Assembly: GCF_003427025.1 (NCBI RefSeq)
Contig: NZ_QVAI01000016.1
Coordinates: 124,001-188,000, forward strand
Reading direction: 5' to 3'
Length of the DNA stretch: 64,000 nt
Source of the DNA: Jiangella endophytica
GTDB taxonomy: Bacteria > Actinomycetota > Actinomycetes > Jiangellales > Jiangellaceae
Positions 10,483 to 18,344 of this stretch are shown here, in pieces (position 1 is the stretch's first letter; each line of letters opens with the position of its first letter). The notes under the pieces were generated by a model, which saw only the letters and a program-made list of their open reading frames with translations, was not told the origin of the DNA and ran no database searches. The position numbers were made by a program, and so were the translations under genes.

Positions 10483-10881
10483 ATGTTGGAGCCGAGATCT
10501 GTCGACGACCAAGCGCTGATCCGACTTCGCCTGTCGCCCGGCGACGCGCGCTATGCCGGCAACCTGGTCCCCGGGTCGAAGGCGATGGAGATCTTCGCCG
10601 ACCTGGAGACCGAGCTCGCCCTCAAGGAAGGGGGCGACGAGGGACTCTGTGCCGCCTACGACTCGGTCGAGTTCCTCGCCCCGCTTCGGGTGGGCGACTA
10701 CGTCGAGGGCATCGCGCGGGTCACCCGGCGCGGCAACCGCAGCCGCACCATCGAGGCCAGGATCTTCAAGGTCCTCGGGGTCGACGAGAACGGCGTGCTC
10801 GACACCACCGAGCCGGTGCTGGCGGCCACCGCGGTGGCGACGATCGTCGTGCGCACGCACTCCGACACGGGCGTTGCCTGA
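10483..10881 (+). CDS. kal: 3-aminobutyryl-CoA ammonia-lyase-like hotdog protein (Kal)
   Basis: This 132-residue hotdog protein closely resembles Kal of bacterial lysine fermentation, which turns 3-aminobutyryl-CoA into crotonyl-CoA and ammonia. Diagnostic shared segments are IRLRLSPGDARYAGNLV (13-29), GDEGL (51-55), AYDSVEFLAPLRVGDYVE (58-75) and GNRSR (84-88). I chose ATG 10483 because GGAGG lies five bases upstream; an earlier in-frame ATG at 10432 has no ribosome site and overlaps the promoter region. It is first in an operon, and its stop nearly touches the synthetase start. Beta-alanyl-CoA ammonia-lyase is the nearest alternative. The rest of the lysine-fermentation genes are absent, so a different source of 3-aminoacyl-CoA is implied. 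Confidence 0.82.
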   Translation: MLEPRSVDDQALIRLRLSPGDARYAGNLVPGSKAMEIFADLETELALKEGGDEGLCAAYDSVEFLAPLRVGDYVEGIARVTRRGNRSRTIEARIFKVLGVDENGVLDTTEPVLAATAVATIVVRTHSDTGVA

Positions 10882-10882
10882 C

Positions 10883-12370
10883 GTGATCGCCCACCCCGAC
10901 ACGGTCGTCGCGTGGATCGAGGCGGTCGCGCGTGCCCATGGAGGCCGCCCGGCGCTGATCCACGAGGCGGCCACCTGGAGCTACCGGGACCTGTGGTCTC
11001 GTGCGGAGGACGTCGCCCGGCGCCTGCTGGCCGATGGCCTGCGGCCCGGTGACGCGGTCGGTCTCCTCGGCGCGAACGAGCCGGCGTACATCGTGAACTA
11101 CCTCGGGATCGCTCGAGCGGGCGGGACCGCGGTGCCGGTCAACGACCGCCTCGACGGCGCGACGGTCCGCAGCCTGCTCGCCGCGGTCGACGCCACGCGC
11201 GTGTTCGTCGGCAGGGTGGACCCCGGTGTCCGCGACGAACTGGCCGAGACGTTCCAGATCCTCGCCATGCACGGCGACGGCCCGGTGCAGCGCCGGGGCC
11301 GGCTGCCCGTCGCCGGCCCCGGCTCGCCGGCCGCGATCATGCTGACCAGCGGTTCGACCGGCCGTCCGAAGGGCGTCGTCCACGCCCAGGGCACCATGTT
11401 GCACGCGGCACTGCAACTGGCCTCGGCGTTCCCGTTCCGCCCCGACGACCGTTCCGTGGTCTTCCTCCCGCTCTACGCCTGCATCCCGGAGCAGGTGCTC
11501 CCGGTGCTGTGCACCGGCGGCGCGCTGGAGATCCTGCCGCGGTTCGACATCGAGCGCGTCGCCGACGCCTGCACGCGGGCGACGACGTTCGACGCGGTGC
11601 CGACGATCCTGAGCCGGCTCATCGAACACGCGCCGCTGGAGAAGCTCGCCCACCTGCGATGGGTGATGTTCGCGTCCGAGCACATGCCGGTGACGCTTCT
11701 GCACCGCTGGTGGGACGAGCTGCCCGGGGTGGAGACGCACCAGCTCTACGGGATGACGGAGGTGCTGCCGCTGTCGGCGGCGCCGCACCGCCTGCTGCGC
11801 CGGGAACCGTCCACCATCGGGCGGGCGTTCCCGACGACGCTGCTGAGCGTGGAGAGCGGCTCGTCCGGCGGGGCCGCGGACGGCGGCGAGCTGGTCGGCG
11901 CCAGCCCGGCCCGGATGGTGGGGTACTACAAGGACGAGGTCGCCACGAAGGCGGCGCTCGGCCCGGACGGAGCCATGCGGACGGGGGACCTCGGCCGGAT
12001 CGACGAGCGTGGACTCGTCTTCCTGACCGGCCGGAGCAAGGACATCATCATCTCCGGCGGCATCAACATCGCGCCGGCCGAGATCGAGGCCGTCGCCTCC
12101 CGGCATCCGGCGGTCGAACGGGCCGTCGTCGTGGGCGTGCCCAGTGAGCGGTGGGGCGAGACCCCCGTCGTCGTCGCCGTGCCCCGCCCCGGCCAGCCAC
12201 TGACGGCGGACGACCTGCTGAGCCATTGCCGCTCGCTGCTGACCAGCTACAAGCGACCCACCGGTGCGGGCCTGATCGACACGCTCCCGACCACCGGCAT
12301 CGGCAAGACGGCCAAGGACACGGTGAGGAAGATGATCGTGGATGGGAAGATCAACGTTGTTCGAGTCTGA
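10883..12370 (+). CDS. Acyl-CoA synthetase (AMP-forming), copy 1
   Basis: This 495-residue ANL-superfamily enzyme activates a carboxylic acid with ATP and CoA. The phosphate loop MLTSGSTGRPKG is at 153-164, QLYGMTE forms the adenine pocket, and TGIGK near the end carries the catalytic Lys475. GTG 10883 is preferred over longer in-frame readings. It starts one base after the kal stop and gives an N-terminus aligned with the paralogue at 18345. The real substrate is unknown. Sitting between an ammonia-lyase and a B12 mutase, it would have to make the CoA ester that the mutase uses: 2-aminoisobutyrate or 2-hydroxyisobutyrate (inference). Confidence 0.9.
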   Translation: MIAHPDTVVAWIEAVARAHGGRPALIHEAATWSYRDLWSRAEDVARRLLADGLRPGDAVGLLGANEPAYIVNYLGIARAGGTAVPVNDRLDGATVRSLLAAVDATRVFVGRVDPGVRDELAETFQILAMHGDGPVQRRGRLPVAGPGSPAAIMLTSGSTGRPKGVVHAQGTMLHAALQLASAFPFRPDDRSVVFLPLYACIPEQVLPVLCTGGALEILPRFDIERVADACTRATTFDAVPTILSRLIEHAPLEKLAHLRWVMFASEHMPVTLLHRWWDELPGVETHQLYGMTEVLPLSAAPHRLLRREPSTIGRAFPTTLLSVESGSSGGAADGGELVGASPARMVGYYKDEVATKAALGPDGAMRTGDLGRIDERGLVFLTGRSKDIIISGGINIAPAEIEAVASRHPAVERAVVVGVPSERWGETPVVVAVPRPGQPLTADDLLSHCRSLLTSYKRPTGAGLIDTLPTTGIGKTAKDTVRKMIVDGKINVVRV

Positions 12371-13262
12371 CCAGATCGAGACGCTCGTGGCCAAGGGCCG
12401 GCAGGGCCACTGGGCGCCGCTCGCCCGGGCGGTGACCGTGGTCGAGAACAGCCCGCCCTGGGAGGTCTCGATCCCGCGGGCGCCCCGGCCCTGCCACATC
12501 GTGGGCATCACCGGACCGCCCGGCGCCGGCAAGAGCACCCTCACCGGCCGCCTGATCGAGTCCTTCGTCGACGACGGACAGCGGGTGGCGGTCCTCGCGA
12601 TCGACCCGTCCAGCCCGCTCAGCGGCGGCGCGGTCCTCGGCGACCGGGTGCGGATGGAGACGTACCTGACCGGCCGGCCCGGCGTGTTCGTGCGGAGCCT
12701 GGCCAGCCGCGGATCGCACGGAGCGGTCGCCGGGTCCACCAGGAACATCGCCCGGCTCCTGGAGCTGTCCGGCCTGTTCGACATCGTGCTCATCGAGACC
12801 GTGGGCGCGGGGCAGACCGAGGTCGCCATCGTCGAGGTCGCCGACACCGTGCTGCTGGTCACCGTGCCCGGGCTGGGCGACGCGGTGCAGACGATCAAGG
12901 CGGGGCTCATGGAGGTCGCCGACGCCTTCATCGTCAACATGGCCGACCGGCCCGGCGCCGCGGAGACGGCACGGCACCTGCGCCTGGCCGCCGGACGCGT
13001 GGACGCCGTCTACAAGACGGTGGCGATCGAGGGCACCGGAGTGGACCAGGTGCGCGACGGCATGTACGCGCGGTGGCGGTTCCTGCTCGAGGAGGGGCAG
13101 CTGGAGGCGCGCCGCCTGGAGAAGTGGGGTTCGGACGCGGCGCTGGTGGCGGAGGCGTGGGTCGCCGACACCGCCGGAGCGATCGCCCTGGACCCGCACG
13201 CCACCATGCAGGACTCCGTGGACCAGATCTTGAAGGAGGCGTCACGCCGATGGAACCGATGA
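12342..13262 (+). CDS. meaB: MeaB-type G3E GTPase, chaperone of B12 mutase
   Basis: This 306-residue protein has Walker A GPPGAGKST (58-66), the ETVGAGQTE switch segment and a C-terminal dimerisation arm, as in MeaB/ArgK/HcmC-type proteins. These protect acyl-CoA mutases from inactivation and gate adenosylcobalamin loading. It overlaps the synthetase by 29 bases if ATG 12342 is used. TTG 12357, with GGAAG upstream, is an equally possible start and removes five residues. The stop overlaps the mutase start. Its place directly before the large subunit matches dedicated chaperones in 2-hydroxyisobutyryl-CoA and isobutyryl-CoA mutase operons. Confidence 0.92.
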   Translation: MGRSTLFESDQIETLVAKGRQGHWAPLARAVTVVENSPPWEVSIPRAPRPCHIVGITGPPGAGKSTLTGRLIESFVDDGQRVAVLAIDPSSPLSGGAVLGDRVRMETYLTGRPGVFVRSLASRGSHGAVAGSTRNIARLLELSGLFDIVLIETVGAGQTEVAIVEVADTVLLVTVPGLGDAVQTIKAGLMEVADAFIVNMADRPGAAETARHLRLAAGRVDAVYKTVAIEGTGVDQVRDGMYARWRFLLEEGQLEARRLEKWGSDAALVAEAWVADTAGAIALDPHATMQDSVDQILKEASRRWNR

Positions 13263-14938
13263 ACGAGGACGACAAGCGCTGGGACGAGCGCGTCGAAGCC
13301 TGGAAGAGCGGCCGGGTCGCCGCCGACTACGAGCGGATCCCGCCGCGCCGCTCGGAGTACACCACCATGTCCGGTGCGCCGGTCAAGGACATCTACACCC
13401 ATGCCGACGTCCGGCACCTGGACCCCGCCGAGGACATCGGGCTCCCCGGCGAGTACCCCTACACCCGTGGCGTGCACGCCACGATGTACCGGGGCCGGCC
13501 GTGGACGATCCGGCAGGTGGCCGGCTTCGGCCAGGCCGAGGACACGAACAACCGGTACAAGTACCTGCTCAAGACCGGCCAGACCGGTCTCTCGACGGAC
13601 TTCGACCTGCCGACGCTACTGGGCTACGACTCCGATCACGAGGTCTACCGGCGTGAGGTCGGCCGCATCGGGGTCGCCGTCGACACCGTCGTCGACATGC
13701 ACGCGCTGTTCGACGGCATCCCGCTCGACGAGATCTCCACGTCGATGACGATCAACCCGTCGGCCGCCGTGGTGCTGGCCATGTACCGCGTGGTGGCCGA
13801 CGAGCGGGGGATCCCGGGCCAGGTGCTCACCGGGACCACCCAGAACGACATCCTCAAGGAGTACATCGCCCAGAACGAGTTCATCTTCCCGCCGCTCCCC
13901 TCGGTGCAGCTGGTGGTCGACACGATGGAGTACGGCGCCGACGTCATGCCGCGCTTCAACCCGCTCAACGTGTGCGGTTACCACATCCGCGACGCCGGCG
14001 CGACGGCGGTCGAGGAGGTCGGGCTGACGCTGAGCAACGCGCTGTGCTACCTCGAGCACGCGGTCGAGCGCGGCATCGACGTCGACCGGCTCGCGCCGCG
14101 CGTGTCGTTCTTCTGGGACGTGCACAACAACTTCTTCGAGGAGGCGGCGAAGCTCCGTGCCGCCCGCCGGTTGTGGGCGCGGCTCATGCGGGAGCGGCTG
14201 GGCGCCAAGGACCCCAGGTCCTGGCTGATGCGGGCGCACTGCCAGACCGCGGGCGTCTCGCTCACCGCGCAGCAGCCGTACAACAACGTGGCCCGGACCG
14301 CGATCCAGGCCATGGCCGCCATCCTGGGCGGCACCCAGTCGCTGCACACGAACTCCCTCGACGAGGCGCTGTCCATCCCGTCGGAGAGCGCGATCAAGAT
14401 CGCGGTGCGGACGCAGGCGATCATCCTGCACGAGACGGGCGTGGCCGACATCGTCGATCCGCTGGCCGGGTCGTACTACGTGGAGTCGCTCACGTCCCAG
14501 ATCGAGCAGGACGCGCTCGAACTGATCGAGCGCATCGACGCGATGGGCGGCATGATCGAGGCGGTCCAGTCCGGCTACGCGGTCCAGCTGATCTCCGACT
14601 CCGCCTGGGAGCAGCAGGTCAAGGTCGAGAGCAACGACACCATCACCGTCGGCGTGAACGACTACGTCGACGAGAACGAGACCCAGGACATCGAGATCGA
14701 CCGCCCGCTGCCGGGCGTGATGGAACGCCAGATGGACCGGCTCGCCGAGGTGAAGCGGTCCCGCGAGGACCGGCAGGTGAGCGCGACGCTCCGGGCGATC
14801 GAGAAGGCCGCGCCGGACCTGCACCACAACCTGATGCCGCTGATCGAGGATGCCGTGCGCGCCCGGGCCACGGTCGGCGAGATCTGCGACGTGCTGCGCG
14901 GCGTGTGGGGCCACCACCAGCCGTCGACCGTGTTCTAG
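13250..14938 (+). CDS. hcmA: B12-dependent acyl-CoA mutase large subunit, 2-hydroxyisobutyryl-CoA mutase type
   Basis: This 562-residue substrate-binding subunit lacks the B12 domain, which is encoded separately. Key residues fall at the numbers known for Aquincola HcmA: Val90 (IRQVAGF; Ile90 in HcmA, Tyr in methylmalonyl-CoA mutase, Phe in isobutyryl-CoA mutase), Asp117 (STDFD) and Gln208 (YIAQNE; Arg in methylmalonyl-CoA mutase). His245 in GYHIRDAG matches the conserved catalytic histidine. Asp117 binds the substrate hydroxyl in HcmA, so this is neither a methylmalonyl- nor a plain isobutyryl-CoA mutase. Start ATG 13250 follows AGGAGG; a second ATG is nine bases later. With Kal in the operon, the amino analogue 2-aminoisobutyryl-CoA is a plausible substrate. 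The reaction would move the CoA-carboxyl group, giving a 3-substituted butyryl-CoA. Confidence 0.9.
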   Translation: MEPMNEDDKRWDERVEAWKSGRVAADYERIPPRRSEYTTMSGAPVKDIYTHADVRHLDPAEDIGLPGEYPYTRGVHATMYRGRPWTIRQVAGFGQAEDTNNRYKYLLKTGQTGLSTDFDLPTLLGYDSDHEVYRREVGRIGVAVDTVVDMHALFDGIPLDEISTSMTINPSAAVVLAMYRVVADERGIPGQVLTGTTQNDILKEYIAQNEFIFPPLPSVQLVVDTMEYGADVMPRFNPLNVCGYHIRDAGATAVEEVGLTLSNALCYLEHAVERGIDVDRLAPRVSFFWDVHNNFFEEAAKLRAARRLWARLMRERLGAKDPRSWLMRAHCQTAGVSLTAQQPYNNVARTAIQAMAAILGGTQSLHTNSLDEALSIPSESAIKIAVRTQAIILHETGVADIVDPLAGSYYVESLTSQIEQDALELIERIDAMGGMIEAVQSGYAVQLISDSAWEQQVKVESNDTITVGVNDYVDENETQDIEIDRPLPGVMERQMDRLAEVKRSREDRQVSATLRAIEKAAPDLHHNLMPLIEDAVRARATVGEICDVLRGVWGHHQPSTVF

Positions 14939-14958
14939 AGGAACGAGAGGACAACACC

Positions 14959-15384
14959 ATGACATCCGCCTCCGCCAGTCTGCCGCCGCTCAAGGTGGTG
15001 ATCGCCAAGCCCGGGCTCGACGGGCACGACCGCGGTGCCAAGGTCGTGGCGCGTGCGTTGCGCGACTCCGGGATGGAGGTCGTCTACACCGGCATCTATC
15101 AGAGTCCGGAGTCGATCCTGCGCGCGGTCGTCCAGGAGGACGCCGACGTGCTCGGGCTGTCCAGCCTATCCGGCGCTCACCTCGAGTACGCCCGGGATCT
15201 GTGCGCGCTGCTGAAGGAGAACGACCGCCAGGACGTCCTGTTCGTGGTCGGCGGCACCATCCCGCCCGAGGACGCCGAGACGCTCAAGGGTTACGGCGTC
15301 CACGAGGTGTTCGGGCCCGGCACGCCGACCGCCGAGCTCGTCGAGTACATCTCCAGCAACGCGCGACAGGCCCGGCTGGCGTGA
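14959..15384 (+). CDS. hcmB: B12-binding small subunit of acyl-CoA mutase
   Basis: This 141-residue cobalamin-binding domain shows the full base-off/His-on signature: DGHDRG with His23 as lower cobalt ligand, SSL (68-70) and GG (98-99). It starts 20 bases after the large-subunit stop with GAGAGG upstream, and ends overlapping the P1 peptidase start. Separate A and B subunits are the rule for 2-hydroxyisobutyryl-CoA and isobutyryl-CoA mutases, whereas methylmalonyl-CoA mutases carry the domain fused. No cobalamin riboswitch is seen upstream of the operon. Confidence 0.93.
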   Translation: MTSASASLPPLKVVIAKPGLDGHDRGAKVVARALRDSGMEVVYTGIYQSPESILRAVVQEDADVLGLSSLSGAHLEYARDLCALLKENDRQDVLFVVGGTIPPEDAETLKGYGVHEVFGPGTPTAELVEYISSNARQARLA

Positions 15385-16481
15385 CGGTCCGGTCGCGCGA
15401 TCTCGGGATCGTGATCGGTGGCCTCCCGACCGGCCGGCACAACGCGATCACCGACGTCCCGGGCGTGCGGGTGGGCCACCATGCGGTGCACACCGGCGAC
15501 GGGCCGCTGGTGGTCGGGGAGGGCCCGGTGCGCACCGGGGTGACCGTCGTCGAGCCCCGGCCGCAGGTCTGGCGCTCGCCGGTCTTCGCCGGCTTCCACC
15601 GGCTCAACGGCAACGGCGAGATGACCGGGTTGCCCTGGATCCGGGAGAACGGGCAGCTCACCACGGCCATCGGCCTGACCAACACCCACTCGGTCGGGGT
15701 GGTCCGCGACGCGATCGTCGCCCGGCTGCACCGGGAACGGGGCGACGACGAGCTCTACTTCCACCTCCCGGTGGTGGCGGAGACGTACGACGGCATCCTG
15801 AGCGACATCAACGGCCAGCACGTCACGGCCGCCCACGTCGACGCGGCCTTCGACGCCCTGTCCGGCGGGCCCGTCGCCGAGGGCTCGGCCGGCAGCGGCA
15901 CGGGCATGATCTGCCACGAGTTCAAGGGCGGCATCGGCACGTCGTCGCGGGTCGTCGGCGACACCTACACCGTCGGCGTCCTCGTGCAGGCCAACCACGG
16001 CCGGCGTGGGCGGCTGCGGGTGAACGGCGTACCGGTCGGCGAGCGGATCCCCACCGACGACGTGCCGTCGCCGTTCGACGCGGTGGTGCGGGCGGCCCGG
16101 GGCAGTGGATCGATCATCGTGCTCATCGCGACGGACGCGCCGCTGCTGCCGCATCAGTGCGAACGGCTGGCCCAGCGCGGCGCCCTGGCCATCGGGCGGA
16201 CCGGCGGGTCCGGCGAGAACGGCAGCGGTGACCTGCTCCTGGCGTTCTCCACCGGCAACGAAGGTCTTCCCCGGGTCGGTCTGGTGGAGCCGGGACCGGA
16301 CGAGGTCGACCTGCGGATGGTCAGCAACGCGGTGATCAACGGGCTGTTCGACGCCGTCATCGACGCCACCGAGGAGGCGATCCTCAACGCCATGGTGGCC
16401 GCGCCGACCGCTGTCGGACGCGACGGGATCACCGCGCACGCCCTGGACCACGACCGCCTCCGCGAGGCCTACGCCGGGTGA
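15381..16481 (+). CDS. P1 family (DmpA/BapA-like) aminopeptidase
   Basis: This 366-residue Ntn-fold peptidase of family S58 (P1) starts at GTG 15381, overlapping the hcmB stop. The self-cleavage site is GSG|SIIVLIATDAPL, with Ser244 the nucleophile (Ser250 in DmpA). Tyr136, Asn205 (QANHG) and Ser282 match other DmpA active-site residues, while Asp284 stands where DmpA has Glu290. DmpA and BapA remove N-terminal D-, beta- or small residues that normal aminopeptidases refuse. A peptidase inside a CoA-mutase operon is unusual. It suggests the amino acid fed to the mutase pathway comes from peptides, such as an N-terminal Aib residue (inference). Confidence 0.9.
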   Translation: MTVRSRDLGIVIGGLPTGRHNAITDVPGVRVGHHAVHTGDGPLVVGEGPVRTGVTVVEPRPQVWRSPVFAGFHRLNGNGEMTGLPWIRENGQLTTAIGLTNTHSVGVVRDAIVARLHRERGDDELYFHLPVVAETYDGILSDINGQHVTAAHVDAAFDALSGGPVAEGSAGSGTGMICHEFKGGIGTSSRVVGDTYTVGVLVQANHGRRGRLRVNGVPVGERIPTDDVPSPFDAVVRAARGSGSIIVLIATDAPLLPHQCERLAQRGALAIGRTGGSGENGSGDLLLAFSTGNEGLPRVGLVEPGPDEVDLRMVSNAVINGLFDAVIDATEEAILNAMVAAPTAVGRDGITAHALDHDRLREAYAG

Positions 16482-16553
16482 GGCACCCCGGCGTCCACCG
16501 AAGCGCACTCATCCCCGAGAGCCTCCGCCGACCGAGGCAGAGAGGGCGGGCCG

Positions 16554-18332
16554 ATGCCAGCCACCGAACCGAACGCCGAGCCGAAGGCCGGATCTGACAC
16601 AGGCACGCCGTCCACCGTGGCCGCGGCGATCGCCGAGTACCTGTGCGGCCAGGGGATCGAGCGGGTGTTCAGCCTGCCCGGCTCGCACATGAAGCCGATC
16701 TGGGCGGAACTGGCCGAACGAGGGGTCCGGATCGTGACGGCGCGGCACGAGGTCGCCGCCGTGCACATGGCCCAGGCGGAGGCCGACCTCCGGCACAGGC
16801 TCGCCGTCGCGATCGTGACGACCGGGCCCGGGCTCACCAACGCGGTCACCGGGATCGGGTGCGCCTTCCTCGCCGGCTCGCCGGTGCTCGTGATCTCGAC
16901 CCGCCCGCCGGACGAGCAGGCGGGCATGGGCGCCCTGGAGGAGATCGACCAGGCGGCGATCGTCCGGCCGGTCTGCCGGGCGGTCGAGGTGGTCCGGTCC
17001 CGCCGGCACGTCGTCGACCGGCTCGACCGGGCCGTGAGCGCGGCGCTCGGCGACGACGGCCCCAGCGGCCCGGTGTACGTGGAGTTCGGCTCCGAGCTGC
17101 TGCGTCAGGCGGCCGCTCCGCTCTACACGACCTATCCGCGTCGCACGCGAGCGCGGCGACCACCCGACCCCGCCGCCGTCGGCCGTGCCGTCGACGCGAT
17201 CGCGGCCAGCCGGCGGCCGCTGGTGCTCGCCGGTCGCGAAGCGCTCACCGTGCCCGGTCCGCTGGCCGAGTTCGTGCGCACGACCGGTGCCCTGTACCTC
17301 GACACGCGGGCGAGCCGGGGAGCCCTGTCGGAGGACATCCCCTCCTTCGTGCCGGCGGCACGCGCCCGGGTGATGGCCGAGGCCGACCTGGTGATCACGG
17401 TCGGCCGGCAACTGGACTTCGAGGCGGCGTACGGGTCGCCGGCGGTGTTCACCGCTGCCGAGCGGTTCCTGCGCATCGGCCGGAACTCCGAGGAGGTCCA
17501 GGCCAACCGTCGCGGCGACGTCGAGCTGCGCGCCGACCCGCGCTCCGCCCTGGACGCCCTGGTGACGGCCGGCGCGGAGCCGGTGGACCTGGATCGCGAG
17601 TGGCGCGAGGACGTCATGCGCGGCAACGCCGGCAAGCGGCGCCGGCTGGGCGAGACCATGCGAGCCCCGGCCGCGGTCGCGGACGACGGGCTCCATCCGC
17701 ACGAGGTCATCCGCGCGCTGAACGAGCACATCGACGACGCCGCGATCGTGATCGTCGACGGCGGAGACATCCTGTCGTGGTCGCGATCGAGCCTGAACAC
17801 GCCCACCTACCTGGACCTGGGGCCGTTCGGATGCCTCGGCGTGGGCGTCCCGTTCGCGGTCTCGGCCTCGCTCAACCACCCGGACCGCACGGTCGTCGCG
17901 CTCGTCGGGGACGGCGCCCTGGGCTTCAACGTCATGGAGCTGGAGACCGCGGTCCGCGAAGGAGCACGTGTCGTCGTCGTCGTGGCCGACAACAGCGCGT
18001 GGAACATCGAGCGCGCCGACCAGGTCCTGCACTACCAGGGGCAGGTCATGGGCACCGAGCTCGGGCCCTGCGCCTGGGACCGGCTCGCCGAGAGCCTCGG
18101 TGTCGCCGGATACCGCGCCGACAACGCGGACGAGCTGGACGCGGCGCTCGGGGCGGCCTTCGCGCACGCTCCCGCCCTGGTCGCCGTCCGGGTCTCCCGC
18201 GAGCCGATCTCCCCGGACACCAGGAGCGGCCTGGCCCTGGTGCCGGAATACCACGTGCTCACCGCCTGGGACGAGGCGGAGCAGGCGTGGCTGTCGGGTC
18301 CGCGGCATGGGGACGTCGAATCGCACCGGTGA
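16554..18332 (+). CDS. ThDP-dependent 2-hydroxyacyl-CoA lyase-like enzyme
   Basis: This 592-residue thiamine-diphosphate enzyme has the POX/oxalyl-CoA decarboxylase architecture. Glu66 (ARHEVAAVH) activates the cofactor, and the Mg-ThDP motif runs from GDG 452-454 to Asn480. The segment after it, DNSAWNIERADQ, is more like actinobacterial 2-hydroxyacyl-CoA lyase than acetolactate synthase. The actinobacterial lyase from Actinomycetospora cleaves 2-hydroxyisobutyryl-CoA to acetone and formyl-CoA. The gene follows the P1 peptidase after 72 bases, and the second synthetase begins 12 bases after its stop. I infer a 2-hydroxyisobutyryl-CoA (or related tertiary hydroxyacyl-CoA) lyase. Oxalyl-CoA decarboxylase or a glyoxylate carboligase relative remains possible. 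Confidence 0.78.
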   Translation: MPATEPNAEPKAGSDTGTPSTVAAAIAEYLCGQGIERVFSLPGSHMKPIWAELAERGVRIVTARHEVAAVHMAQAEADLRHRLAVAIVTTGPGLTNAVTGIGCAFLAGSPVLVISTRPPDEQAGMGALEEIDQAAIVRPVCRAVEVVRSRRHVVDRLDRAVSAALGDDGPSGPVYVEFGSELLRQAAAPLYTTYPRRTRARRPPDPAAVGRAVDAIAASRRPLVLAGREALTVPGPLAEFVRTTGALYLDTRASRGALSEDIPSFVPAARARVMAEADLVITVGRQLDFEAAYGSPAVFTAAERFLRIGRNSEEVQANRRGDVELRADPRSALDALVTAGAEPVDLDREWREDVMRGNAGKRRRLGETMRAPAAVADDGLHPHEVIRALNEHIDDAAIVIVDGGDILSWSRSSLNTPTYLDLGPFGCLGVGVPFAVSASLNHPDRTVVALVGDGALGFNVMELETAVREGARVVVVVADNSAWNIERADQVLHYQGQVMGTELGPCAWDRLAESLGVAGYRADNADELDAALGAAFAHAPALVAVRVSREPISPDTRSGLALVPEYHVLTAWDEAEQAWLSGPRHGDVESHR

Positions 18333-18344
18333 GGTGGTCAGCAC

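Noticed and set aside
13250-14938. Methylmalonyl-CoA mutase annotation
   Set aside because: The Tyr and Arg that bind the carboxylate of methylmalonyl-CoA are Val90 and Gln208 here, Asp117 is present, and the B12 domain is a separate protein.
16554-18332. Acetolactate synthase large subunit
   Set aside because: No regulatory subunit or branched-chain genes nearby, and the segment after the ThDP motif matches 2-hydroxyacyl-CoA lyase-like enzymes better.
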